Assembly (NCBI GenBank): GCA_947172705.1
Contig: CAMWCA010000015.1
Span: 1 to 59,397, forward strand
Direction of reading: 5' to 3'
Length of the DNA: 59,397 nucleotides
Source of the DNA: an uncultured Lachnospiraceae bacterium
GTDB taxonomy: Bacteria; Bacillota; Clostridia; Lachnospirales; Lachnospiraceae
The notes under the pieces are model-generated. The model searched no databases. It was not told the DNA's origin and saw nothing but the letters and a program-made list of their open reading frames with translations. Numbering within the stretch: the stretch's first letter is position 1; each line of letters starts with the position of its first letter. Positions 44,578 through 52,473 of the stretch are shown one piece after another. Both the position numbers and the translations under genes were made by a program.

Positions 44578-46233
44578 ATGCTCTCTGTCATACTCCTATG
44601 GCTGTATATGCTGTTTACCTGTTATGTGATCGGTTTTGCCTGTATCCACATGATAAAAGGAAAATCAGCATACCAGTGCAGAAAAGAAACCGGTTATCTA
44701 TATGCAGGTCTGGGAGCGGTTACGGTTTATGCCCAGCTTTTCAGTATTTTCTGGAAGGTTGGGCTTATAGCAAACCTGGTGCTGCTCCTTATCTGCATTT
44801 TGTGTATTGCGGTTTATAGAAGGCAGCTGCTGGAAAAGATTCATACCTGCCGCCTGACGATCACCACTGTAAAGGCGGCGGTTATTATATTACTTTTTCT
44901 GGTATTTGCTTACGGCGCGTCCAGAGGCATTATACATTACGATACCAGCTTATATCATGCCCAGAGCATTCGGTGGATTGAAGAATACGGCGTGGTTCCC
45001 GGGCTTGGCAATCTGCATAGCAGACTTGCCTATAACAGCGCGGCGTTTTGCCTTTCGGCTTTATACAGCATGGCGTTTTTAGGAGGTCAGTCTTATCATT
45101 GCTGTGTGGGATTTCTGGCTTTTTTGCTTGGACTGGTCTGTATGGAAGGTTTTACGGGAAAAAGACTGAAAAAACCCCGGCTTTCCGATTTCGCGCGGCT
45201 TACGGCGGTTTACTATCTGCTGATCATTTACGATGAAATGGTATCGCCGGCATCCGATTATTTTATGGTGCTTTTGGTATTTTATATTATAATCAGATGG
45301 TTGGAGCTGTTGGAAGAAAAGGAAACTTCTTATATTCCTTACGGGCTTTTATGCTTGTTATGCGTTGTAGTCCTTACAGTTAAGCTTTCAGGCGCCTTGA
45401 TTCTTCTGCTTACGCTAAAGCCGGCGGTTATGATGGTCAGGGAAAAAAGAGGAAAAGAAATTTTTCAATTCCTGACTTTGGGTGTTTTGACAGTGGCGCC
45501 TTTTTTGATTCGAAATGTGATTTTGTCGGGATGGCTTGTGTATCCCTTTACATCCATAGATCTGTTTTCCTTTGCCTTTAAAATTCCCAAAGGGATGGCG
45601 GAATATGATGCCAGGGAGATACAAGTGTGGGGAAGAGGCTTTTCTGATGTGGAACGATATGGGGAGGAGATCACAAAATGGTTCCCGGAGTGGATGCGCC
45701 GCCTTGACGGCAGTAACAAAGTATTTCTGGTGATGGCGGTTGGAAGTCTGGCGTTACTTTTGCTGTTAGTGGTTTACGCTCTTATGAAAAGGAAAAGAGA
45801 CATGGCGGACTTTCTCCATTTGGCGGGAACCCTGGCAGTCTGTTTCCTGTTCTGGCTTTTGACAGCGCCCCTGATCCGGTATGGCTGTGTATTTTTGTGG
45901 CTGCTTCCTGTTATAATATGGGGATATATTTATTTAACCGTCAGCCCCCATCTGGATCGATTTAAAATTTATATGATAGTGGCAGGGGTTTTCTGCCTGT
46001 ATAAACTGGTCGCATTTGGAATAGAGGTTTACAGGAGTGCCACCCCGGAATATTTCATATATCAGAAAGATTATGAAAATTTTGAAACCATACCCTACGA
46101 GCTTCACGGCATAACCTTTTACTATCCTGTAGAAGGGGATCGGACAGGGTATCGGGATTTTCCAGCCTCGCCCATAAAGGCGGGAGATATTTTCCTGGGA
46201 AATACCATTGAGGAAGGATTTAAGCAACCATAA
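44578..46233 (+). CDS. GT-C-like polytopic membrane protein
   Basis: 551 residues, about 12-13 TM segments. An early loop after the third or fourth TM carries HYDTSLYHAQSIRWIEEYG, placed like the acidic catalytic loop of GT-C glycosyltransferases; similar proteins in anaerobes are called LIC_10190-type. It lies between gmd and fcl, which suggests transfer or export of a fucose-containing glycan. GAGGAAG precedes the start. Enzyme activity is inferred. Confidence 0.75.
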   Translation: MLSVILLWLYMLFTCYVIGFACIHMIKGKSAYQCRKETGYLYAGLGAVTVYAQLFSIFWKVGLIANLVLLLICILCIAVYRRQLLEKIHTCRLTITTVKAAVIILLFLVFAYGASRGIIHYDTSLYHAQSIRWIEEYGVVPGLGNLHSRLAYNSAAFCLSALYSMAFLGGQSYHCCVGFLAFLLGLVCMEGFTGKRLKKPRLSDFARLTAVYYLLIIYDEMVSPASDYFMVLLVFYIIIRWLELLEEKETSYIPYGLLCLLCVVVLTVKLSGALILLLTLKPAVMMVREKRGKEIFQFLTLGVLTVAPFLIRNVILSGWLVYPFTSIDLFSFAFKIPKGMAEYDAREIQVWGRGFSDVERYGEEITKWFPEWMRRLDGSNKVFLVMAVGSLALLLLLVVYALMKRKRDMADFLHLAGTLAVCFLFWLLTAPLIRYGCVFLWLLPVIIWGYIYLTVSPHLDRFKIYMIVAGVFCLYKLVAFGIEVYRSATPEYFIYQKDYENFETIPYELHGITFYYPVEGDRTGYRDFPASPIKAGDIFLGNTIEEGFKQP

Positions 46234-46256
46234 AATAAAGAAAGAAGGAAAATGTG

Positions 46257-47198
46257 ATGGAAAAAACAGATAAAATTTATGTAGCAGGTCATAGAGGACT
46301 GGTGGGAAGCGCAATTGTGAGAAATCTCCAGGCGAAAGGCTATCAGAATATCATTGGCAGAACCCACAGGGAACTGGATCTGACCAACCAGGCGATGGTG
46401 AGGGAATTTTTCGAGACGGAGAAACCGGACGTAGTGGTACTGGCAGCGGCAAAGGTGGGAGGAATCAACGCAAACAACACAGCGCCCGCTGATTTTGCAT
46501 ATGAAAATCTCCAAATTCAATGCAACGTGATCGAATGCTGCCACAGATATCAGGTGAAAAAGCTGCTCTTTTTGGGAAGCACTTGTATTTATCCCAAACT
46601 GGCGCCCCAGCCCATCCCCGAAGACGCTCTTCTCACGGGACCGTTGGAGGAAACCAACGAAGCCTACGCTATCGCAAAAATTTCGGGTTTGGAGATGTGC
46701 AAATTCTACAAGAGACAGTACGGAGACGACTTCATCAGCTGTATGCCCACAAATCTATACGGACCCCACGACAACTACGACCTTCAAGGCTCCCATGTAA
46801 TGCCTGCAATGATCCGCAAATTCCACGAGGCAAAAGTAACCGGCGCACCCACCGTAGAACTCTGGGGAACCGGAACCCCCTTAAGAGAATTCCTCTACGT
46901 AGACGACATGGCGGATGCCTGCGTGTTTCTGCTGGAACATTATAATGGAGAGCAGCATGTGAATATTGGAACAGGAAAAGAAGTAACTATTAAGGAACTA
47001 GCCGAAACCGTCCAAAAAGTAGTAGGCTACGAAGGCGAAATTATGTGGAATAGGGATATGCCCGACGGAACCCCCAGAAAGCTTACCAACGTAGACAAAC
47101 TTCACAGCTTAGGCTGGACCCACAAGGTTGAACTAGAAGAAGGCGTAAAACTTGCCTACCAATGGTTCAAAGAAAACGTAGACACTGCAAGAATGTAA
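46257..47198 (+). CDS. fcl: GDP-L-fucose synthase
   Basis: Epimerase/reductase that converts the Gmd product to GDP-L-fucose. 313 residues: [11 protein letters not shown] nucleotide loop, [13 protein letters not shown], catalytic Y-x3-K in YAIAKISG. The ATG at 46257 is preferred to the adjacent GTG. From about 46590 on the codon style changes: TAC, GAC, ACC and CCC become frequent, unlike the 5' part and neighbours, with a short return near 46910-46970. This may mark recombination. Confidence 0.94.
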   Translation: MEKTDKIYVAGHRGLVGSAIVRNLQAKGYQNIIGRTHRELDLTNQAMVREFFETEKPDVVVLAAAKVGGINANNTAPADFAYENLQIQCNVIECCHRYQVKKLLFLGSTCIYPKLAPQPIPEDALLTGPLEETNEAYAIAKISGLEMCKFYKRQYGDDFISCMPTNLYGPHDNYDLQGSHVMPAMIRKFHEAKVTGAPTVELWGTGTPLREFLYVDDMADACVFLLEHYNGEQHVNIGTGKEVTIKELAETVQKVVGYEGEIMWNRDMPDGTPRKLTNVDKLHSLGWTHKVELEEGVKLAYQWFKENVDTARM

Positions 47199-47219
47199 GG
47201 TGTGGAGGGGTATCAAAGC

Positions 47220-47427
47220 AAACGCCCCGTGCCCTTGGGAAGGCTGGCGGATTAAAAAAGAATCTTGTGCAAACGACTTTTGCACCATGGAGATGAGACT
47301 CAAAAAAACACAGAAGCCAATGCTTCTGCGTTTTTTGCTTTAAGAGGCTCATCGCAATGCTTGGTGCAACGGAGCGAGCGCAAATTCTTTTTTAATCCGC
47401 CAGCCTTCCCAAGGGCGCGGGGCGTTT
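47220..47427. repeat. palindromic element with 44-bp terminal inverted repeats
   Basis: Arms 47220-47263 and 47384-47427 are inverted copies matching in 43 of 44 positions. Inside, TTGCACCA/TGGTGCAA and GATGAG.CTC/GAG.CTCATC continue the pairing. The centre is a hairpin (47308-47331) with A7 on one side and T6 on the other, which would terminate both fcl and pyrG transcripts. No ORF. Fills the gap between convergent genes. Confidence 0.8.
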
Positions 47428-47442
47428 GCCCCCAGCTCCGAC

Positions 47443-49047
47443 TTATTGCTTATGGTCGATGGCGGCTTTGATTAAACCCTTGAAGAGGGGGTGAGGGCGG
47501 TTGGGGCGTGACTTTAATTCAGGGTGTCCTTGAGTGGCTATAAAGAAAGGGTGATTCGGCAGTTCGCACATTTCTACGATACGGTTGTCGGGGGAGGTTC
47601 CGGAGAGCTTCATGCCATGATCCGTGAGGGCGCTGCGGTAGTCGTTGTTTACTTCATAGCGGTGTCTGTGGCGTTCGTGGATGGTTTCCTCCCCGTATAA
47701 CTTGTAGGCAAGGGAGGAGGGATCAAGCACACAGGGGTAGGAGCCCAGGCGGAGGGTTCCGCCGATGTCTTCCACTCCGTTCTGGTCGGGCATAAGGGCG
47801 ATTACCGGATGGGTTGTGGAGGGGTCTAGTTCTATGCTGTGGGCGTCGTTGAAACCGATTACGTTGCGGGCAAATTCCACAATGGAGAGCTGCATTCCCA
47901 GGCACAGACCCAGGAAAGGGATTTGCTGTTCTCTTGCGTAGCGGATGGCGCATATTTTTCCCTCGATGCCGCGGGGACCAAATCCGCCGGGTACAAGAAT
48001 GCCGTCCACAGCTTCTAGTAGTTTCCCAACTGTGAGATCGGTTACGGTCTCGGAATCCACCCACTTGATGTTGACGGTAACATGATTGGAAATACCGCCA
48101 TGTTTTAATGCCTCCACAACGCTGATGTAGGCATCATGAAGTTGGACATACTTGCCAACGATGGCGATGGTGACTTCGCCCACAGGCGTGCGCAGCGCTT
48201 CCACCATTGCCTTCCAGTCGGTGAGATCCGGTTCCGGACAGGGGAGATTTAAGCATTCGCAGGTGACCTGGGCAAGATGCTCGTTTTCCATGGCAAGAGG
48301 CGCCTCATAGAGATATTCCACATCCAGATTTTGTAATACATGATGGTTGGGGACATTGCAGAAAAGGGCGATCTTATCTTTAATACTTTGATTTAAAGGA
48401 TATTCGCTTCTGCAGACGATAATATCGGGCCAAATGCCCATTCCCTGTAATTCCTTTACGCTTGCCTGAGTAGGCTTGGTCTTCATCTCCTGAGAAGCTT
48501 TCAGATAAGGGATCAGGGTGACATGGATCAGAACGGCGTTTTCGTGCCCTACTTCATGCTGAAACTGGCGAATGGATTCCAGAAACGGCTGACTTTCAAT
48601 ATCGCCTACCGTACCGCCCACTTCAATGATGGCAATTCTGGTTTCTTCATCCGTAAAATTGCGGTAAAAGCGGCTTTTGATTTCATTGGTGATGTGCGGA
48701 ATCACCTGAACGGTACCGCCGCCGTAGTCGCCCCGCCGTTCCTTTTGGAGCACCGACCAATAGATCTTTCCGGTGGTTACGTTGGAATTCTTGTCCAGAT
48801 TTTCATCGATGAATCGCTCATAGTGTCCCAGATCCAGGTCGGTTTCCGTTCCGTCTTCGGTGACGAAAACCTCTCCGTGCTGAATTGGGTTCATAGTGCC
48901 GGGGTCGATATTGATATAAGGATCAAATTTCTGCATGGTCACCTTATATCCCCTTGCTTTCAGAAGTCTTCCCAGAGAAGCGGCAGTGATTCCCTTTCCC
49001 AGACCGGAAACCACACCGCCAGTTACAAAAACGTATTTTACAGCCAT
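47443..49047 (-). CDS. pyrG: CTP synthase
   Basis: Aminates UTP to CTP using glutamine. 534 residues: synthase domain from [15 protein letters not shown] (P-loop-like) through about 265, then a class I glutamine amidotransferase domain with LCLGMQLS (Cys nucleophile) and C-terminal HPE. The start at 49047 follows GGAGGA; the frame upstream has no family residues. The leader contains an attenuator-like terminator (49101-49136). Confidence 0.96.
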   Translation of the reverse strand: MAVKYVFVTGGVVSGLGKGITAASLGRLLKARGYKVTMQKFDPYINIDPGTMNPIQHGEVFVTEDGTETDLDLGHYERFIDENLDKNSNVTTGKIYWSVLQKERRGDYGGGTVQVIPHITNEIKSRFYRNFTDEETRIAIIEVGGTVGDIESQPFLESIRQFQHEVGHENAVLIHVTLIPYLKASQEMKTKPTQASVKELQGMGIWPDIIVCRSEYPLNQSIKDKIALFCNVPNHHVLQNLDVEYLYEAPLAMENEHLAQVTCECLNLPCPEPDLTDWKAMVEALRTPVGEVTIAIVGKYVQLHDAYISVVEALKHGGISNHVTVNIKWVDSETVTDLTVGKLLEAVDGILVPGGFGPRGIEGKICAIRYAREQQIPFLGLCLGMQLSIVEFARNVIGFNDAHSIELDPSTTHPVIALMPDQNGVEDIGGTLRLGSYPCVLDPSSLAYKLYGEETIHERHRHRYEVNNDYRSALTDHGMKLSGTSPDNRIVEMCELPNHPFFIATQGHPELKSRPNRPHPLFKGLIKAAIDHKQ

Positions 49048-49100
49048 AATATCCTCCACATAGTATCTTCCATAATGCAAACGAAGCTGTTTGCCGGTAA

Positions 49101-49136
49101 TAAAAAGAGGCACTATGAGCTATGCTCACAGCGCCT
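49101..49136 (-). terminator. attenuator-like terminator in the pyrG leader
   Basis: On the minus strand AGGCGCTGTGAGC pairs with GCTCATAGTGCCT (13 bp, two G-U pairs), followed by CTTTTTATT, and lies between the pyrG promoter and its start. CTP-sensing attenuation is known for pyrG in other Firmicutes, but the GGGC transcript start needed for that mechanism is not seen here. Confidence 0.7.
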
Positions 49137-49151
49137 TTGCTTGATATGGAA

Positions 49152-49180
49152 ATTTTAGCATTCGGCGATTTCCTTGTCAA
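49152..49180 (-). promoter_or_regulatory. sigma-A promoter for pyrG
   Basis: Minus-strand TTGACA (49175-49180), 17-nt spacer, TAAAAT (49152-49157). Predicted transcript starts near 49145 and includes the attenuator hairpin. Confidence 0.75.
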
Positions 49181-49223
49181 TATCAGGAATATGATTATTT
49201 ATTTTTTGTAACAGTTCAGGGTG

Positions 49224-49616
49224 CATTTCACACCCACGCCACGGGGCAGGATACGGCGCCATGCAAGAAGGAGTCATGGGGAGATACGGCGGCACACGAT
49301 TGATGGGGCTGGGAACCGTCTATAAAGGTTCAGTGCCGATCTCAAAATCGGATTTCACTAACGGAATGGTGAAAGCTTTGGAAAACTGGACGGGTCGGAC
49401 CCAACGGCATCCATGCCGTATGGGTCCTGATTCCGCCGTCCATGGCGGAATCACCCTGTGTATTCTGCCATTTCGTAAGTGAAATAACCGATTTTTCGCT
49501 AAGGCGCTGAACCTATATAGACGGTTCCCAGCCCCATGAATCGTGTGCCGCCGTGTCTCCCCAAGACTCTTTCTTGCATGGCGCCGTATCCTGCCCCGTG
49601 GCGTGGGTGTGAAATG
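49224..49616. repeat. compound palindromic element C
   Basis: 393 nt. Outer arms 49224-49333 and 49507-49616 pair in 105 of 110 positions. Inner modules follow the plan of element A: ATTTCACT/AGTGAAAT, ACGGAATGG/CCATTTCGT, GGACCC/GGGTCC (49397-49402, 49422-49427), ACGGCA-TCCA-TGCCGT (49404-49419) and TGATTCCGCC-GTCCAT-GGCGGAATCA (49428-49453). Arm sequence is unrelated to elements A and B, while loops and order are kept. ORFs inside are by-products of the repeat. Confidence 0.85.
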
Positions 49617-49626
49617 TGACTGGCAG

Positions 49627-49940
49627 TTCAACCTGCTGCAAGGAGCAAAAGCGTATCGGCATCCTGGATTTGCGCTGGGGGACATACCGCCTTTCCAGGC
49701 TTTAGCGGAGAATTGGCAATTTCACTTACAGAATGCTCCTGTAACGAGGGTAAAACCGCCAGGACGGCGGTTTTAAGAGCCTCGCGGCATGGATGCCGCT
49801 GGCTCTGACCCGACCGACTTGAAAAATATCCGCATTCTGTTTAGTGAAATCCAATTCGTAGACAAGTCTGGAAAGGCGGTATGTCCCCCAGGCGCAAATC
49901 CAGGATGCCGATACGCTTTTGCTCCTTGTGGCAGGTTGAA
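49627..49940. repeat. compound palindromic element B
   Basis: 314 nt, a diverged copy of element A in the opposite orientation. Arms of about 77 nt at both ends pair with three mismatches and one indel. Core hairpins AAAACCGCC-AGGAC-GGCGGTTTT (49752-49774) and GCGGCA-TGGA-TGCCGC lie inside AGAGCC/GGCTCT. Starts ten bases after element C and ends 24 bases before the flagellin sigma-28 promoter. Confidence 0.85.
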
Positions 49941-49963
49941 CCATTACATCTTTTAACTTATAC

Positions 49964-49991
49964 TAATGATTTTACGTCATTTCGCCGATAT
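49964..49991 (+). promoter_or_regulatory. sigma-28 (SigD/FliA) promoter for flagellinolysin
   Basis: GCCGATAT at 49984-49991 matches the flagellar -10 exactly. A -35-like TAAT (consensus TAAA) lies 16 bases upstream. The leader to the ATG at 50058 is about 60 nt. Confidence 0.75.
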
Positions 49992-50057
49992 ATAACTATA
50001 TTATTACTTTTTATTTGGGACACTGGTTAATTTGGCTGAGAAACCGGAGGCAAAGGA

Positions 50058-51914
50058 ATGCTATCTATCAGAAACAACATGCCGGCATGGAATGCAGGCA
50101 GGCAGTTCGGTATCAATGATCGCAGTAATACAAAAACCATGGAAAAACTTTCCTCCGGTTATCGGATTAACCGTGGCGCAGATGATGCGGCAGGGTTGTC
50201 CATCTCAGAGAAAATGCGCAGGCAGATCAGAGGATTGACCCAGGCGGCAGCCAATGCACAGGATGGTGTTTCTCTGGTTCAGTCAGCGGAAGGGGCGCTG
50301 CAGGAAGTTCATGAAATGTTGCACCGGATTAATGAACTGGCAATTAAGGCGGCAAATGGAACACTTTCAGATGATGACAGGGAACTGGTGGACGATGAGA
50401 TACAGGAAATTAAAGCGCAGATTGATGCATCAGCCCATCACACAGTTTTTAATGAGCGGAAACTGTTTCCCGATAATGGTCTTTCACCCAGATCAAACGC
50501 TGTGATGAAAAGTTACCAGTTTGATCTGACCTGCAATCTGCAGGATGGAACGATAGAAGTGGAATCTATGCAGGGAGCAGGGACAGCGGGGCGTGCCGGA
50601 GTGGATGTTACCGCAGGCAACGTGCTGGCGGAAAAGATTGCCAAGGAATTTGTGCCCAATGCGGTGAGGCAGATATTTGACGCTTTTCCGGCACTGGAAC
50701 ATGCAACGGGAACAACGCCTATTAAGATGGCTCTCAATGTTGCCTTTATAGATGGACCTAACAATACCCTTGCCTATGCCCAGTATTCTTACAGCGGAAC
50801 CGGCAGGCCCATTTCCATGCTCATTAAAGTGGATTCTGCTGACTTCAGCGATGCAGATGCAGAAGGAACCGGAGCGAAGGCGGAGGTGCTGGAATCTACC
50901 ATAGCCCATGAATTGATGCACACAGTGATGCAGTATAATCTCACTGACGGTATGAGCGGCAGGAGGGGTGAAAAATATCCTACCTGGTTTGTGGAAGGAA
51001 CGGCGCAGCTGGCAGGAGGAGGCTTTACCACCGGTTGGAACGATACACTGCTTTATTATGCCAAGAAGCTCCAAAGCGATCAGGACGACAGTCAGGATAA
51101 GAATATCAGCGATTATCTGAAAAGATTTACCATGAATGGAAGACCCTATGGACACGGGTATCTGGGAGCAGCGTATATTGGCTATCTTGCAAATGGAGGC
51201 GGGGCAGTAACAGGAGCCAATATTGCAAGTGGAATGAATAAAGTATTTGGAGATCTGCTGGCTGGCAAGAAGCTGGGAGATGCCATCAAGGGGCAGACCG
51301 GAAAGACCGAGGCGGAAATTGCACGGTTGTTCAGCAGCGGAGATAAGGATTTTGTTGAATTTGTGAGAAAACTTGCTTATGAGTCCAGAGACGGCGCCGG
51401 ATCTGTGATAACCAATGCGCTTTCAGAGGGCGGAACCAGTATTTTAGGCGCTACGGCGCCGGAACAGTTGTTTGCAATTGACCCGTCCAAGATAGCGGTG
51501 GATTTAAGCGGAGGAGCCAGGCTGGGTATTCTGGTGGGCACAGACGCCGAGGAGGATGAATTTATATATATCGACCTTTACCAGATGGATGCAAATGCCC
51601 TTGGGATTGCGGATACGAATGTGAAAACAATAGAAGATGCCGGGGACGCTGTAAATGCGGCAAAGAATGCAATTACTTATGTGAGTAATGTGCGCAGTCA
51701 GTATGGCGCTATTCAGAATCGGTTAGAACATACAATGAAAAATTTGAACAATGTGGTTGAAAATACAACTGCCGCAGAATCTCGCATCAGAGATACGGAT
51801 ATGGCGGAAGAAATGGTACGTTTTTCCAATGCCCGGATCTTGCTCCAGGCAGGACAGTCCATGCTGGCGCAGGCGAATCATCAGCCTGACATGCTGCTTA
51901 GTCTTCTGAAGTAG
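50058..51914 (+). CDS. flagellin with inserted metallopeptidase (flagellinolysin)
   Basis: 618 residues. The N-terminal D0/D1 part (about 1-145; KLSSGYRINRGADDAAGLSI) and the C-terminal D1/D0 part (about 525-618; ending QANHQPDMLLSLLK) are flagellin. The variable surface domain is replaced by a gluzincin-type zinc peptidase: H284-E-L-M-H288, with E313 in WFVEGTAQ as third ligand. Flagellinolysins form filaments whose surface is proteolytic. All key residues are intact, so activity is expected. CGGAGG precedes the ATG. It is the only flagellin in the window; nucleotide-sugar genes lie nearby. Confidence 0.93.
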   Translation: MLSIRNNMPAWNAGRQFGINDRSNTKTMEKLSSGYRINRGADDAAGLSISEKMRRQIRGLTQAAANAQDGVSLVQSAEGALQEVHEMLHRINELAIKAANGTLSDDDRELVDDEIQEIKAQIDASAHHTVFNERKLFPDNGLSPRSNAVMKSYQFDLTCNLQDGTIEVESMQGAGTAGRAGVDVTAGNVLAEKIAKEFVPNAVRQIFDAFPALEHATGTTPIKMALNVAFIDGPNNTLAYAQYSYSGTGRPISMLIKVDSADFSDADAEGTGAKAEVLESTIAHELMHTVMQYNLTDGMSGRRGEKYPTWFVEGTAQLAGGGFTTGWNDTLLYYAKKLQSDQDDSQDKNISDYLKRFTMNGRPYGHGYLGAAYIGYLANGGGAVTGANIASGMNKVFGDLLAGKKLGDAIKGQTGKTEAEIARLFSSGDKDFVEFVRKLAYESRDGAGSVITNALSEGGTSILGATAPEQLFAIDPSKIAVDLSGGARLGILVGTDAEEDEFIYIDLYQMDANALGIADTNVKTIEDAGDAVNAAKNAITYVSNVRSQYGAIQNRLEHTMKNLNNVVENTTAAESRIRDTDMAEEMVRFSNARILLQAGQSMLAQANHQPDMLLSLLK

Positions 51915-51946
51915 CCGCCTGGGTTTTAAGAAAGGAGCCGCCTGAA

Positions 51947-52324
51947 ATGGGGGAGATAAAGAAAATTGTTTGCAGATCATGTGGGGCGGAATGGGAATGT
52001 ATGACCGGATGCGGCATGCTGCATGGAAGATTGGAATGGGTAGCAGATCTATATGAGGAAGATATCAGGAAGGAGATCAGAAGTCTCCTTGGGGAAAGGC
52101 AGTTTGTTCCTTTTACATTTGCATATCAGCTGTCTTACTGTAAGTCGTGTGGAAATATAGGAAGTGTTCCGGTTTTACGCCTTGAAGAGGATGGAAGGGA
52201 ATATACAGGATCTTGTAGACAATGTGGACAAAAAACAGAACTGGTGGAAGCAATTGAAAAGACACCTTGCCCCATGTGCCATGCAACGGTTCTTGAAATG
52301 GAAGAAACGGGACACTGGGATTGA
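51947..52324 (+). CDS. hypothetical zinc-ribbon protein
   Basis: Not recognised. 125 residues with four Cys pairs: CRSCGAEW, CKSCGN, CRQCGQ, CPMCHA. These suggest two zinc ribbons; no signal or TM. AGAAAGGAG precedes the ATG, 32 bases after the flagellinolysin stop with no terminator between, so it is likely co-transcribed with it. A role linked to the flagellinolysin is possible but unproven. Confidence 0.75.
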   Translation: MGEIKKIVCRSCGAEWECMTGCGMLHGRLEWVADLYEEDIRKEIRSLLGERQFVPFTFAYQLSYCKSCGNIGSVPVLRLEEDGREYTGSCRQCGQKTELVEAIEKTPCPMCHATVLEMEETGHWD

Positions 52325-52340
52325 TAATATGGATACTTGA

Positions 52341-52380
52341 TGCTTTCCTTCTCTGAGCAGAGAAGGAAAGCATTATTTTA
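52341..52380 (+). terminator. terminator after the flagellinolysin unit
   Basis: TGCTTTCCTTCTCTG and CAGAGAAGGAAAGCA pair perfectly around a two-base centre, followed by TTATTTTAT. Confidence 0.85.
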
Positions 52381-52473
52381 TAAAAAATTGATATTAGTTC
52401 ACTTCTTTTTTATGGAATAATCAGGAGGGTTGTGCTACAATTAGAATCGGTATCTAAATGAGGGAGCAGACAT

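Noticed and set aside
49261..49482. ORFs of about 70-120 codons inside palindromic element C (both strands)
   Set aside because: They arise from the GC-rich inverted repeat, appear on both strands, and lack conserved protein features.
41690..49940. Elements A-C as CRISPR or ordinary MITE insertions
   Set aside because: There are no spaced short repeats. A simple MITE would not explain unrelated arm sequences with the same inner fold in element C, although a MITE-like origin is not excluded.
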